From Planctomycetota bacterium (lineage in GTDB: Bacteria > Planctomycetota > Phycisphaerae > Phycisphaerales > UBA1924), in contig CP053450.1 of assembly GCA_013285505.1 (NCBI GenBank), forward strand, positions 2,960,796 to 3,024,795: a DNA stretch of 64,000 nt, given 5' to 3'. The notes beneath the pieces were generated by a model that was given only the letters and a program-made list of their open reading frames with translations, searched no databases and was not told the DNA's origin. A program made the translations under genes and the position numbers. Shown one piece after another: positions 36,943 to 47,500 of this stretch (positions are counted from its first letter, which is position 1; each line of letters opens with the position of its first letter).

Positions 36943-38256
36943 ATGCAACAACGACGCCCAACCCGACCCATCTTTCTCGGCGACGACCGAACGGGGATTG
37001 TGCAGATCGGCGGCGGCAAGCCGGACTCGCGGGGGCGGGATTCGGCCCCGGCCCCGGTCAGCGTCCAGACGATGACCGCCGGATACACCCACGACATCGA
37101 CAAGTGCGTCGCGGAGATCCACCGCATGCAGGCGGCCGGGGCGGACGTGGTCCGCGTGGCGGTTCCGGAGCGGAAGGACACCGAGGCTCTCGCGGAGATT
37201 CTCAACCAGACCAGCGTGCCGATCGTGGCGGATGTCCACTTCCACTTCAAGCGGGCGATCGAGGCGGTCGAGGCGGGGGTGCACAAGATCCGGCTCAACC
37301 CGGGCAACATCAGTGACCGCGACCAGGTCAACGCGGTGATCGACGCGTGCAAGGGGGCCAACGGCGGGAAGGGCATCCCGATACGGATCGGTGTGAACGA
37401 GGGTTCGATCATCGAGCGGCGGGACAAGCAGAAGCGGGCCAAGGAACTCGGCGCGGTCTTCGGCGACCACAAACACGGGTACCTGCTCGCCATCATGATC
37501 GCCAAGCTCGAGGAGTACCTCGACATCTTCTACGAGCGGGACTTCTTCGACATCGCGATCAGCGCCAAGAGCATGAGTGCGCCGATCGTGATCGACGCCT
37601 ACACCGAGATCGCCAACCGGTTCGACCATCCGCTGCACCTGGGCGTGACGCACGCGGGACCGAAGGAGACCGGGTGCATCCGCTCGGTCGCGGCGCTCGG
37701 CACGCTGCTGGCCAACGGCATCGGCGACACGATCCGGATCAGCTACGCGAGCGACCCGGTCTACGAGGTCGAGGACGGGCTGGAGCTGCTCTGGTCACTC
37801 GACCTGCGCGAGCGCAAGGGGGCGGAGCTGATCGCCTGCCCGACGTGCGGGCGGATCCAGGTGGACCTGTTCACGCTGACGCAGGATGTGCGGGCCAAGC
37901 TGGCGACCGAGATCACCGTGCCGATGAAGGTGGCGGTGATGGGTTGCGTGGTCAATGGCCCGGGAGAGGCCGAGGGTGCGGATGTCGCGGTCTTTGCCGG
38001 TGACCGCCGCGGGATCATCTACGTGCAGGGCGAGAAGGTCGCCAATGTGCCGGAGGCGGAGATCCTCGACCGGTTGCTCGAGGAGTGCCGCGCGTTCCAG
38101 TCGCGGGTGCAGTCTGGCGAGGTGAAGCTCGGCGACAAGCGGGTCGAGATCGTGCCACCGGATCCCCTGGGGGAGTTGGGATCGGGGTGGGAGAAGATGG
38201 CCGCGGAGCGGATGCGCGACGCGGGCACAACGCCGCTGACGATCCAGAAGAGCTGA
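36943..38256 (+). CDS. ispG: 4-hydroxy-3-methylbut-2-enyl diphosphate synthase IspG (GcpE)
   Basis: 437 residues. The protein has the IspG TIM-barrel core (SVQTMTAGYTHDIDKCVAEI ... VPIVADVHFHFKRAIEAVEAG ... VHKIRLNPGNI). The C-terminal 4Fe-4S site uses CPTCGR and GCVVNGPGEAEGAD. IspG makes HMBPP in the MEP isoprenoid pathway. The large extra domain seen in plant and chlamydial forms is absent. Start ATG 36943; 19 bases after the zinc-ribbon gene. Convergent with the next gene. Confidence 0.97.
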   Translation: MQQRRPTRPIFLGDDRTGIVQIGGGKPDSRGRDSAPAPVSVQTMTAGYTHDIDKCVAEIHRMQAAGADVVRVAVPERKDTEALAEILNQTSVPIVADVHFHFKRAIEAVEAGVHKIRLNPGNISDRDQVNAVIDACKGANGGKGIPIRIGVNEGSIIERRDKQKRAKELGAVFGDHKHGYLLAIMIAKLEEYLDIFYERDFFDIAISAKSMSAPIVIDAYTEIANRFDHPLHLGVTHAGPKETGCIRSVAALGTLLANGIGDTIRISYASDPVYEVEDGLELLWSLDLRERKGAELIACPTCGRIQVDLFTLTQDVRAKLATEITVPMKVAVMGCVVNGPGEAEGADVAVFAGDRRGIIYVQGEKVANVPEAEILDRLLEECRAFQSRVQSGEVKLGDKRVEIVPPDPLGELGSGWEKMAAERMRDAGTTPLTIQKS

Positions 38257-38267
38257 GCCGGGCGGGG

Positions 38268-39577
38268 TCAGTTCTTCTTGACCGCCTGGAGCTGGGCGTC
38301 GAGCATGCGGCGCATCATGGTGCGGTACATCCCGACCTGGCTCGCGCTGAGGCCGGCCTGCTCGAGATCGATCGTCATCGCGGGGATCCAGAGCGAACCC
38401 TCGTAGGCATAGCCGAGGTCGTCGTTGATGCGTGCCTCGAGGTCACCGAAGTGGCCGGCGCCGTAAAAGATGGCAACCGTGCGGACATCGGGCTCATCGC
38501 GGATGAGGGCACGCAGGTCGTCCACAACGGCCACGTTCCGGTCCTCGATGATGACCTTCATCAGGTCGCCGATCGCCCCGGGCTGGGCCCCGAGCAGCGC
38601 TTCAGCCTGGCTGAGCGTCTCGGCGAGCATGACCTTGACCAGCGCCCGGCCCTGCGGCGAGGCCCCCACTGTCTTGATCAGGAAGCCGGAGATCTTGGCC
38701 AGGAACGATTCGCCGCTGAGGGTCTTGAAGAGGGCATCCGCGGCCTGCGCGGTTTCCGAGAGTTCGCCCTCGGCGTCGGCCGAACGCTTTCCGTCGGTTC
38801 GAGGCGCGCGCGCAGCCGAGGCCGGAGGGCCACCCAGCGCTTCCTGGATCTCGGCGATGCTCAGGTCGCTGTTGCGCCAGTGCGGGAGCGAGTAGTCGAT
38901 GCCGTCCAGCTGGAAGGTCAGGCCCAGAGCATCGGCGAGGTCCCGCTGCATGCCCGCGGCCTGCGGATCGGGGACGATGGTCGGCGGGTTGTCGAGCAGG
39001 ACGCGGCCGCGGAGGTCGGCGTCGAGGCCGGTGCCCCCTCCTGCGCATCGGCGCCGAGGCTGACGGCGTCGAATCCGTCGTCCCGGAGCTGGATCTCGTG
39101 CCCCCAGCCATCCTGCGAGGCGGTGGAGACGAGGCTCCGCACGGCCCCGCCGAAGGCGTTGCCCAGGTCGGCGAGCGTGCTGGGGCGCTCGCCACCGTCG
39201 GTCACGACGGCGTCGCTGAGCATCGCGAGGAACATGAGCCGGCGGGCGGTGATGGTGGTCGCGGCCTGATCCCCGGCGTCGGGGTCGCCGCCTGGCTCGT
39301 GCCCGCCGCCCACGCCCTCGTAGAGGACGATGTCGTGGACATCGAGAAAGCTCTGGACGGCGGTGTAGAACGGAGCGTCGGCGATGTGGACGGCGCCGAC
39401 GAGGTGGACGATCGGGGCGGCGGGGTCGTTGGGGACAAGTGTCCGAACAGCGACATCGAGCCGGACCGTGTTCTCATCGGCGTCCACGACGCGGACGTAG
39501 GGGGATTCTGTCTGGGCGGTTGCGAGGGTGCTGCAGAGGGCCAACACGGAACAGATCAGACTTTTCATTGTGCGCAT
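38268..39577 (-). CDS. TraB/GumN-like secreted protein (one frame break)
   Basis: About 437 residues from ATG 39577, with GGAGG upstream. A signal peptide covers 1-18 (MRTMKSLICSVLALCSTLATA). The first part has the TraB/GumN-like pattern of a strand followed by His (VHLVGAVHIADAPFYTAVQS), then DIVLYEGV. Near the end a second His motif occurs in VAIFYGAGHFGDLEARIND, as in that family. Function of the family is not settled; metal-dependent peptidase activity has been proposed for relatives. The frame breaks once inside the C5 run at 39034-39038; adding one base gives GGTGLDADLRGRVLLDNPP. Confidence 0.65.
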
Positions 39578-39693
39578 GCGATTCCTCCGTGGTCCGTCAA
39601 CCGTATGACCGAACCTTGTTCGGCGTTTCCGCGGCTCGGTTTCAGGCATCGTGTGTTCCGGCGGCGGGAGGGATGCCTTTCGGGGAGAAGCAC

Positions 39694-41106
39694 TCAGGCT
39701 GCGGCACCCCGGGGACCGGATCGAAGCCGGGCGTCTTCTTCGAGGGGGACGATGATCCTGACCGACATGCCACGCCCGGGATTGGGACTAATCTCGAGCC
39801 TCCCGCCCAGCGAGGCGATGCGCCGGTGCACGATATCGAGCCCGAAGCCGCAGCCGGAGACCTCCGTGGCCCGCGCGACGGTGGTGAAGCCGGGAGCCAG
39901 CACGAGCCTGCACAGCTCGTCGTCGGGGATCGACGAGGCGGCGTCGGGGCCGCTGAGAAGCCCGCGGGCGACGGCGGTCCGGAGAATGCGATCGCGATCG
40001 AGCCCGCGGCCGTCGTCGCTCACCTCCACCACGATTGAGCCGTCTTGCCGGACCACGCGGAGTGAGATGCGACCCTCCGCCGGCTTCGCGGCGGCAAGGC
40101 GGTCGGGGGCCGCCTCAATGCCGTGGTCGCAGGCGTTTCGGACAAGGTGCCGCAGCGGGTCGGACAACGCATCGGCGATGCACCGGTCGAATTTGATGTC
40201 GACCCCCTCGGCGTGCAGGCTCACGGGCCGGCCGAGCGTCGCGGAGAGGTCGTGCACCAGCCGCCGCAGGTCCTGCTCGGTGTGCCGCAGACTGCTCATC
40301 CGGAGTCCGTCGATCTCTGCGTGCAGTCGGGCGATCGTGTCTTCGAGTCGGCGGAGGTGGGTGGCTTTGTCGAGGTGCCGAGCGGTCGGTGCGGCGGTGT
40401 CGTGCGTGAGCGCGTGAACGCTGGATTCGAGTTCGTGAACGAGTGTTGCGAGGGCATCTGCACGGTCAGCGCTGATCCTGAAGCTGCGTTCCGCTGATGG
40501 GGGTGTGGAGTCGGCGAAGTGCGACGCCCCGGCTTCGGTGTGTGGTGGAGCGGCACCATCGGCCTGATCGAGCGCGTCGCGGGCTGCGCGCTGCAGCTCG
40601 CCGACGAGGGTGTCGAGGTGTGGGATTTCTTGTTCGCCCGACTCCCGCGGCGTCGCGAAGCACAGCATCGCGACGTCTGTGCTCCGCAGCAGGAGCCTGA
40701 TGTGGTCGGGGGTGAGCGCGGCGGTGCCCGACCTGACGGCACCGAGCAGCGATTCGGCGGCATGCACGACGCGCACCGCCGGCCCGAGACGGAGGAAGCC
40801 CGCGGCACCCTTGACCGAATGCAGGCTGCGGAGACAGGTGTCGAGCATCGCCGAGTCCTCGATACCGGTGGCCGGCGTGTGCAGTGCTCGCTCTACTGTC
40901 GACAGATGCTCGGACGCCTCGTCGATGAGCCCGGCGACTGACGCGGCATCGAGCGGCGGCGGTGCGGCGGCCCGGTCGGAGGGCTCCTCGAGTGCGTCGG
41001 CGATGGAGGTGAGTTCCTCGCGCACCAGCGCGAGCGCGCGGCGGTCGGAAGGGCCGCACGCTGCGAGGATGTCGATCAGTTCTCGGACCCGGCTTCTTGC
41101 TGTCAC
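39694..41106 (-). CDS. CheA-like histidine kinase without a CheW-type domain
   Basis: 470 residues. An Hpt domain lies at about 55-155 with phospho-His in CLRSLHSVKGAAGFLRLG. A dimerisation-type helical region (about 220-290, SSVHALTHDTAAPTARHLDK; DTIARLHAEIDGLRMSSL) and a CheA-type HATPase follow with LRHLVRNACDHGIEAAPDRL, VSDDGRGLD and GFGLDIVHRRIASLGG. The protein stops 24 residues after the HATPase, so the C-terminal CheW-like P5 domain that couples CheA to receptors is missing. It diverges from a CheY-like gene across 298 bases. It may work outside the standard chemoreceptor array. Confidence 0.85.
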   Translation of the reverse strand: MTARSRVRELIDILAACGPSDRRALALVREELTSIADALEEPSDRAAAPPPLDAASVAGLIDEASEHLSTVERALHTPATGIEDSAMLDTCLRSLHSVKGAAGFLRLGPAVRVVHAAESLLGAVRSGTAALTPDHIRLLLRSTDVAMLCFATPRESGEQEIPHLDTLVGELQRAARDALDQADGAAPPHTEAGASHFADSTPPSAERSFRISADRADALATLVHELESSVHALTHDTAAPTARHLDKATHLRRLEDTIARLHAEIDGLRMSSLRHTEQDLRRLVHDLSATLGRPVSLHAEGVDIKFDRCIADALSDPLRHLVRNACDHGIEAAPDRLAAAKPAEGRISLRVVRQDGSIVVEVSDDGRGLDRDRILRTAVARGLLSGPDAASSIPDDELCRLVLAPGFTTVARATEVSGCGFGLDIVHRRIASLGGRLEISPNPGRGMSVRIIVPLEEDARLRSGPRGAAA

Positions 41107-41404
41107 AGGTTCGTTCCTCGCGGCGCATCCGCCCGGAGGGGATTCGGTGTCGGTGCCCTTGGGTCGCTATCGGAGCGGCGGGCCCGTCGGTCGAGCGGGA
41201 ACGTCCCGATCGCTTCGGGATGACGGGGGAGGGATCCCGCCACGTTCGCCGGGCGCTCGGGTAGCTTGGGGACCAATTGGTACTTTGCCATGAGTCGGGA
41301 AGAGGGCGAGCCGAAAGGACCGGTAGCGATTCCGCCAAACTCGTGGCGCGGGGTATCGGCCCTGTGGCACTCAGACACGGAAACCATCGCTGGAGCGGGT
41401 TCCT
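41107..41404. promoter_or_regulatory. Divergent promoter region between the CheA-like and CheY-like genes
   Basis: 298 bases with no gene. A perfect 10-base palindrome ACCAATTGGT lies at 41272-41281, in an otherwise very GC-rich stretch, and could be a protein-binding site. No well-spaced -10/-35 pair could be identified for either gene. Confidence 0.4.
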
Positions 41405-41779
41405 ATGCGTGCACTGCTGATCGACGATTCCAAGACGACCCGGCGCATCCAGCGCGGTGTGCTCGAGGAGTTGGGGTGCACAGAGATCGAGGAAGCCGCG
41501 GACGGGCAGGACGCCATGAGCCGCGTCAGCGCGTTTCAACCGACGCTGATCCTGCTCGACTGGTACATGCCGAACATGGACGGGCTGGCCTTTCTGAAGG
41601 CTTTCCGGAAGCAGGACTCGACGACCCCGATCATCATGGTCACTACAGAAGCGGGCAAGTCCCGGGTCATCGAGGCTATCCGGTCGGGGGTGAACAACTT
41701 CATCATCAAGCCGTTCACTCCGGATGAACTCCGGGAACGCATCACCTCAACGCTCGAACGAGCCTCGGCCCAGGCCTAG
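41405..41779 (+). CDS. cheY: CheY-like single-domain response regulator
   Basis: 124 residues. The receiver residues are present: acidic pair in LLIDDSK, phospho-Asp in LILLDWYMPNMDG, the Thr/Ser switch in IIMVTTEA, and Lys in FIIKPFTPDEL. CheY proteins carry the signal from CheA to the motor switch (FliM) or to other targets. Its neighbours are the unusual CheA (divergent) and a FapA-like protein 31 bases downstream. Confidence 0.92.
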   Translation: MRALLIDDSKTTRRIQRGVLEELGCTEIEEAADGQDAMSRVSAFQPTLILLDWYMPNMDGLAFLKAFRKQDSTTPIIMVTTEAGKSRVIEAIRSGVNNFIIKPFTPDELRERITSTLERASAQA

Positions 41780-41810
41780 CCCGCGGCCGGGTGCCCGCAG
41801 AGCATCCGTT

Positions 41811-43196
41811 ATGCACGTCAAGAGCGCACATCCTCTGCCGAACGTGGTGCTCGCCGATGATCGGTCGAGCGCAAGGATCGTTCTGCCCGCGGATCTCGAT
41901 GCCGAGGCCGCCTCGGAGCTGTCGCTCCGGGCGGTGGCCAGAGAGAAAGGCCTCGAACTCACCAAGGCGGTCTGCGAACGGATCTCGGCGGTCTCTGCCC
42001 GGTATCTGGCGGACCGCAAGCCGATCAGCGAGGAGATTGCCCGGGCGACGCCCCCAGAAGACGGGTCGGACGCGAGGATCGAGTGGATGCACGGGTTCGA
42101 TCCCAAGAGCGTCGACGACGGCCCGGAGCCGGGCGAGGACGGTTCCGTAGATTTCTACGATCGGAAGAGCTTCATCAGTGTCGCGGCCGGCGAGCGGGTC
42201 GCCACGATCCACGCCGCGACCGAGGGCACCGACGGACGCGACGTGTGCGGCGGGACGATCGCCGCGACCCCGGGCAAGCGGCTCGGCGTGGTGATCGACG
42301 GATCGTTGGAACTTGACGGGAACGGGGGGCTGATCGCCCAGATCGACGGCGTGCTCAAGTTCGGCGCCGGCACGCTCCGGATCGACCCGGTGCTCGAGAT
42401 CGCCGGCACTGTGGATTTCAGCACGGGGCACATCGACTTCGAGGGTGACGTGCTCATCCAGAACGACATCCGCGACCGGTTCCGTGTGCGTTCACGCGAC
42501 AACGTGGTCATCGAGGGTCTCATCGACGCGTCGCATATCGAGTGCGGCGGAAATCTCCGCGCGCGGCGCGGCGTGGCCGGACGAGACGAGGGCACACTCG
42601 ATGTCGGGGGGGACGCCGAGATCGGCTACATCGACAAGGTCCGCGGGCGCATCGGTGGATCGCTCCAAGTCAGCGGGCAGATCATGCACAGCGATCTGGC
42701 GGTCGGCGGAGAGCTGAATTCGCCCTCGGGACGGCTGATCGGTGGCCGGTTGCACGTGATGGGCAATGTCGAGATCGGAGAGCTCGGTTCACGGGTAGAT
42801 ACGCCCACGGTCTTGCTCGTGAATCCGAGCGCCCCGGTCGATGACGAGGCCGAGGACACACCGGGCTCGGCGACCACGCCGCAGAAGACCGAGGCGGCCG
42901 GGCAATCCCCCTCGGGGCCGACCCCCGGCCAACCTGACGCCGAAGAACCGGATGCCGACGCACCGGGATTGGAGCTCGCGGCCGTGGCAGAGAGCGGCCC
43001 GCACATCGAGGTGCACAGGGTCATCCACGCTCGGGTGACGATCCAGATCGGCGGGCAGGCCGTGACGATCGGGCAGGAGATCCGCGGCCCGGTCCGGATC
43101 TGGCTCGAAGGCAAGACGCTGATGCACCAGTTGGGCAAGGAAGAACCTACACCGCTGCTGCAGAGCCGTGGTGTGCAGCGAAGCCTCGCCGCGTAG
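41811..43196 (+). CDS. FapA-like DUF342 polymer-forming protein
   Basis: 461 residues from ATG 41811 (MHVKSAHPLPNVVLADD). The central region has the FapA/DUF342 right-handed beta-helix pattern (GGTIAATPGKRLGVV, DFSTGHIDFEGDVLIQNDIRD, SGQIMHSDLAVGGELN, GRLHVMGNVEIGEL). An Ala/Pro/Glu-rich spacer (about 355-400) precedes a final strand block (VHRVIHARVTIQIGGQAVTI). FapA-type proteins are linked in other bacteria to signalling and to membrane/flagellar regulation, but their biochemistry is unclear. Position after cheY suggests a shared pathway. Confidence 0.75.
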   Translation: MHVKSAHPLPNVVLADDRSSARIVLPADLDAEAASELSLRAVAREKGLELTKAVCERISAVSARYLADRKPISEEIARATPPEDGSDARIEWMHGFDPKSVDDGPEPGEDGSVDFYDRKSFISVAAGERVATIHAATEGTDGRDVCGGTIAATPGKRLGVVIDGSLELDGNGGLIAQIDGVLKFGAGTLRIDPVLEIAGTVDFSTGHIDFEGDVLIQNDIRDRFRVRSRDNVVIEGLIDASHIECGGNLRARRGVAGRDEGTLDVGGDAEIGYIDKVRGRIGGSLQVSGQIMHSDLAVGGELNSPSGRLIGGRLHVMGNVEIGELGSRVDTPTVLLVNPSAPVDDEAEDTPGSATTPQKTEAAGQSPSGPTPGQPDAEEPDADAPGLELAAVAESGPHIEVHRVIHARVTIQIGGQAVTIGQEIRGPVRIWLEGKTLMHQLGKEEPTPLLQSRGVQRSLAA

Positions 43197-43317
43197 GGAC
43201 CGCGCGTGCTGCGGGACCATCCCGCCCACGTGTCACCGATCCCGGTTTCGGGACGCCGCACAACCGCTGTGCAGATCGCGCCCACTGCCGTGCTACGCTC
43301 GGCGGTGGAGGTTGCAC

Positions 43318-44089
43318 ATGCAGATCGGGATCATGGGGGCGATGCCTGAGGAGACGTCCGCGACGGCCTCGCTGCTGGACGGCGTCAGCTCCGAGTCGCA
43401 CGGCGGGAGGACGTACGCCCGCGGCTCGTTGCGGGGGCACGACGTCGTGTGCGTGCATGCCCGGGTGGGCAAAGTCGCGGCGGCGGTGACGGCGACGGAA
43501 CTCATCGTGCGATTCGGTATCGACCGGCTCCTGTTTACGGGGCTGGCCGGGGCGCTCGTGCCGGAGCTCCGCGTCGGCGACGTGGTCGTGGCCGACGGCC
43601 TGGTGCAGCACGACATGGACGCGAGCCCGCTCTTCCCGCCGCTGGAGGTGCCGCTGACCGGCGTGTCGCGGTTCCTCGCCACTCCCGCCATCGCGGCGGA
43701 CCTGACCCGGGCGGCCGAGGAGGCGATGCTCGATCTCGACGGTGGGCTGCGGGACGCTCTGGGCACGCAGCAGCCAGCGCCGCACCGGGCGGGAGCCGTG
43801 GTCCGGGGCGACATCGCGACGGGCGACCGGTTCGTCGGGAGCGGCCCGGTACGGGACGCGGTCCTGTCGCTGGTGCCCGGGGCAGTCTGCGTCGAGATGG
43901 AGGGCGCAGCGGTCGCGCAGGTCTGCCACGACTACGGCGTGCCGTTCGGGGTCGTCCGCGTGATCTCTGACCACGCCGACGGGTCGGCGGCGACAGATTT
44001 CTTTACCGCGGCTCCGCGGGCCGGCGGCGGCGTTCTCCGCGGGAGTGGTCGGGCGGCTCCTCGGCCGCTGGGCGGCCGAGGGGCCCTGA
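43318..44089 (+). CDS. MTA/SAH nucleosidase-like protein (one frame break)
   Basis: About 256 residues. GGAGG at 43307-43311 precedes ATG 43318 (MQIGIMGAMPEETSATASLL). The phosphorylase/nucleosidase fold is clear: Glu in MGAMPEE (general-acid position), the HARVGKVAAAVTATEL region, LVQHDMDASP, the substrate-binding VCVEMEGAAVAQVCHDYGVP and the Asp in VRVISDHADG. It cleaves adenine from methylthioadenosine or S-adenosylhomocysteine, or a related nucleoside. The last 25 residues need one frame correction near 44018-44026 and then read AAAFSAGVVGRLLGRWAAEGP with the stop at 44087-44089. Convergent with gapdh. Confidence 0.85.
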
Positions 44090-44110
44090 TACCCGTTCCC
44101 GCGATCGGGC

Positions 44111-45229
<1,119 letters not shown>

Positions 45230-45246
45230 CTAGGAGGGTTTTTCCG

Positions 45247-45802
45247 ATGGGCGAGCCGCAGGACGACATCCTCGAACTGATCGAGCGGGGAGAGAAGGTC
45301 AAGGCGATCAAGCTGGCTCGGGAACACCTTGGGTTGGGGCTGGCCGAGGCGAAGGAGCTTGTCGAGGGGCTCGGGCGTGATGCTCGGGATGTCCCGGGAG
45401 CCGCCGCGGCCGGGGCCGACGATGAAGTCGACCGGCTGCTCCGCGCCCGGAAGAAGATCGACGCGGTCCGCGCCTACCGCGACCGAGCCGGGTGCGGCCT
45501 CAAAGAGGCCAAGGACGCCATCGAACTGCGGGCCGTCGAGCTGGGGCTGCAGAGCCGGCCGAGCAAGTGCTTCATTGCCCCCGCCGCAGGCGGACGTCGC
45601 GGCGCTCCGTCGATATCGGAACCGCGTGCTCAAACCGTCCCCGTTCGGGCGGGTAGTGATCCGGGCGTATGAGCGGGTCAGCCCGCCGGCCGCGTGGATC
45701 GTGGGTCGCTCGGAGTGGATGGCGTGGTGCGTCCGGTGGCTGGTGGCTCGGTTGGTTCGACTCCGGCATCTGCAAGAAACCACTCGACCGCCTCGCCCAT
45801 GA
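45247..45802 (+). CDS. L7/L12 C-terminal-like repeat protein with CFI-motif tail (one frame break)
   Basis: About 185 residues after joining two frames. AGGAGGG at 45232-45238 precedes the ATG. The first half has two copies of an L7/L12 C-terminal-like helix pair: AIKLAREHLGLGLAEAKELV and AVRAYRDRAGCGLKEAKDAI. The second half begins KCFIA and then breaks frame at about 45573-45590. The other frame continues QADVAALRRYRNRVLKPSPF and LVRLRHLQ, which matches the small CFIATAAYGS-type domain found on many bacterial proteins. The usual TAAYGS stretch is not visible. The 3' end overlaps the convergent hydrolase by 125 bases, so the exact end is uncertain. No function is known for the combination. 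Confidence 0.6.
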
Positions 45803-46853
45803 TGGCTTGGAGTCCCTCAGCGCCCTGACCGCCGGGTCCCTCCCCTCCCGAATCGTTGACTCTGGCGAAGCCGTGGTCGACGCCCGGGACCCGGCGGATC
45901 ACAGGATCGCCCCCGGCCACCAGCACTCGCGCCACCGCGGCATCGAAACTCACGACCGGGCTTGAGTGGTCCGCAGTCCCCTGGGCCAGGAACATGGGCG
46001 TCGTCGTGGCGATCTGCTCGAGGCTCGCCGCGGAGCTGTTCGCCATGAAGCTCGACCACCGGCGGTACGGGTGTCCCCAGGCCGTCTTGGTGATGCTGTC
46101 CGGGTCGGAGGCGATTGCTCGCCAGGTCTCGAGCACCTCCAGCACGCGGGCGTTTCGATCGGCCTCGGGCTCGTCATCCGACCGGGACTGACCGACGAGG
46201 ACCATCAGGTCGAAGAGCTGAGTCACACCGGCTCCGGCCAGGAGGGCGACGTGAGAGACAAGCGCCGGGTCGGCCGCGGCGACGTGCGCCGCCATGTCAG
46301 CGCCCTCGGAGTGGCCGAGGATCAGGACCCTGTCGGGATCGACGCCGGGTTGTTGGACGGCGTGCGCGATTGAGGCGCGGAGGGCTTCGGTCCACCGGTC
46401 GACGGTGTGTTCACGAAGGAACACCTCCGGGCAACCATCCCCCACTCCGGGCTGATCGGGCCGATCCCCGAACGAGACCCCGGGCTTCTCCACCACCAAC
46501 ACTCGGACCCGGTCCCCGAAATCGCGGAGGACGAGGCTCTGCAGCCCGCCGTAGACCCGGCCGGAGTCGGTGAGCCCGAAGAGCGAGCTACATCCGGAGC
46601 CCTGCACGCTGACCACCAGCGGCCTCGCGTCGGCGTCGGGGGCGTCGGACAGGTAGGACTCGATCGTCCGGCCGTAGGCGTCGGATGTCGTGAGCCTGGT
46701 GAAGCCGAAGGGGGGCAGGCTCGCGAAATCGGTCGCGGCACTCGGGTGTGTCAGCGGGTCGGGTGCCGCCGAATCGGCGGGTTGCGCCCCGGCGAATCGA
46801 ACCACCACGATGCAGCCGCCCACAATCGCCCACAGTGTCAGACCTCGGATCAT
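45678..46853 (-). CDS. Secreted alpha/beta hydrolase
   Basis: 391 residues from ATG 46853, with GGAAGG upstream. A signal peptide covers 1-23 (ending FAGAQ). The hydrolase fold is visible: an oxyanion region VSVQGSGCSSLFG, a nucleophile elbow GHSEG (LILGHSEGADMAAHVAAAD), the acid in FLAQGTADHSSPV and the His in VPGVDHGFARV. Substrate unknown; the fold covers esterases, lipases and peptidases. The C-terminal 20 residues (Thr/Pro/Ser-rich) overlap the convergent L7/L12-type gene and may be extended by an uncorrected frame break. Confidence 0.7.
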   Translation of the reverse strand: MIRGLTLWAIVGGCIVVVRFAGAQPADSAAPDPLTHPSAATDFASLPPFGFTRLTTSDAYGRTIESYLSDAPDADARPLVVSVQGSGCSSLFGLTDSGRVYGGLQSLVLRDFGDRVRVLVVEKPGVSFGDRPDQPGVGDGCPEVFLREHTVDRWTEALRASIAHAVQQPGVDPDRVLILGHSEGADMAAHVAAADPALVSHVALLAGAGVTQLFDLMVLVGQSRSDDEPEADRNARVLEVLETWRAIASDPDSITKTAWGHPYRRWSSFMANSSAASLEQIATTTPMFLAQGTADHSSPVVSFDAAVARVLVAGGDPVIRRVPGVDHGFARVNDSGGEGPGGQGAEGLQAIMGEAVEWFLADAGVEPTEPPATGRTTPSTPSDPRSTRPAG

Positions 46854-47131
46854 GACATTCCTTCCGCGACAGCTTCGTACATTCGAACCACGCGCGACGG
46901 CGTTTGCCGGCCATTCGCGTTCCCGGGAGAGGATGCGCCGGTCGCGCGCCGCCGTCACGTCGCTGTGCAACCAAAAACCCGGTGCTAACCCCTGTATCCC
47001 GATCGTTCAGACGACAATCCGGCGGCAGAGTGCTGACGGAGTTATTCTCCCGGCGGGTCCGGACATCTGTCCACGCGACCGTTCGTTCAGGCGGATGGCA
47101 CGCCCCGAGGCGTGCCGGAAGGAGTAGTACC
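46854..47131. other. Divergent gap between the hydrolase and the FHA gene
   Basis: 278 bases. No gene, repeat or confident promoter was seen. A TTCGAA-like sequence near 46885 resembles a tRNA T-loop in isolation, but no tRNA structure surrounds it. The FHA start is set by GGAAGGAG at 47117-47124. Confidence 0.4.
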
Positions 47132-47500
47132 GTGGCAGGATTGACCATCGTTACCGGCGCGCAGTCAGGGACGCACTTCGAACTGGCCAGCCGCCCGCTC
47201 TCAGTCGGACGTGATCCCTCCCGGGACATCCAGATCGTGGACCCGAAGGTCAGCCGCAAGCACGCGATGATCCGCCACGACAACGGCCGGTACCTGATCG
47301 CGGCGACCAAGGCGCTCAACGGCATCACGATCAACGGGGCCGCGGCCGACGGCGAGGCCACGCTAATGGAAGGCGACGAGATCCAGCTGGGTGACACCCT
47401 GCTCCGCTTTGGCAGCCCGAACTCGCCGGACGCGACCAACGCGGTCCACCACCGCAAGAACGCCGACCGAGCGGTCCGCGAGAACAACACGCTGATGTAG
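47132..47500 (+). CDS. Stand-alone FHA-domain protein
   Basis: 122 residues, starting at GTG 47132 behind GGAAGGAG. It is a single forkhead-associated domain: GTHFELASRPLSVGRDPSRD with the GR loop, then KVSRKHAMIRHDNGRYLIA (SRKHA core) and LNGITINGA for the loop that reads phosphothreonine. A 25-residue tail (HHRKNADRAVRENNTLM) follows. FHA proteins bind phosphothreonine partners of Ser/Thr kinases; no kinase is encoded nearby. Confidence 0.88.
   Translation: MAGLTIVTGAQSGTHFELASRPLSVGRDPSRDIQIVDPKVSRKHAMIRHDNGRYLIAATKALNGITINGAAADGEATLMEGDEIQLGDTLLRFGSPNSPDATNAVHHRKNADRAVRENNTLM

Noticed and set aside
46880..46900. TTCGAA sequence resembling a tRNA T-loop
   Set aside because: No acceptor, anticodon or D-arm structure could be drawn around it.
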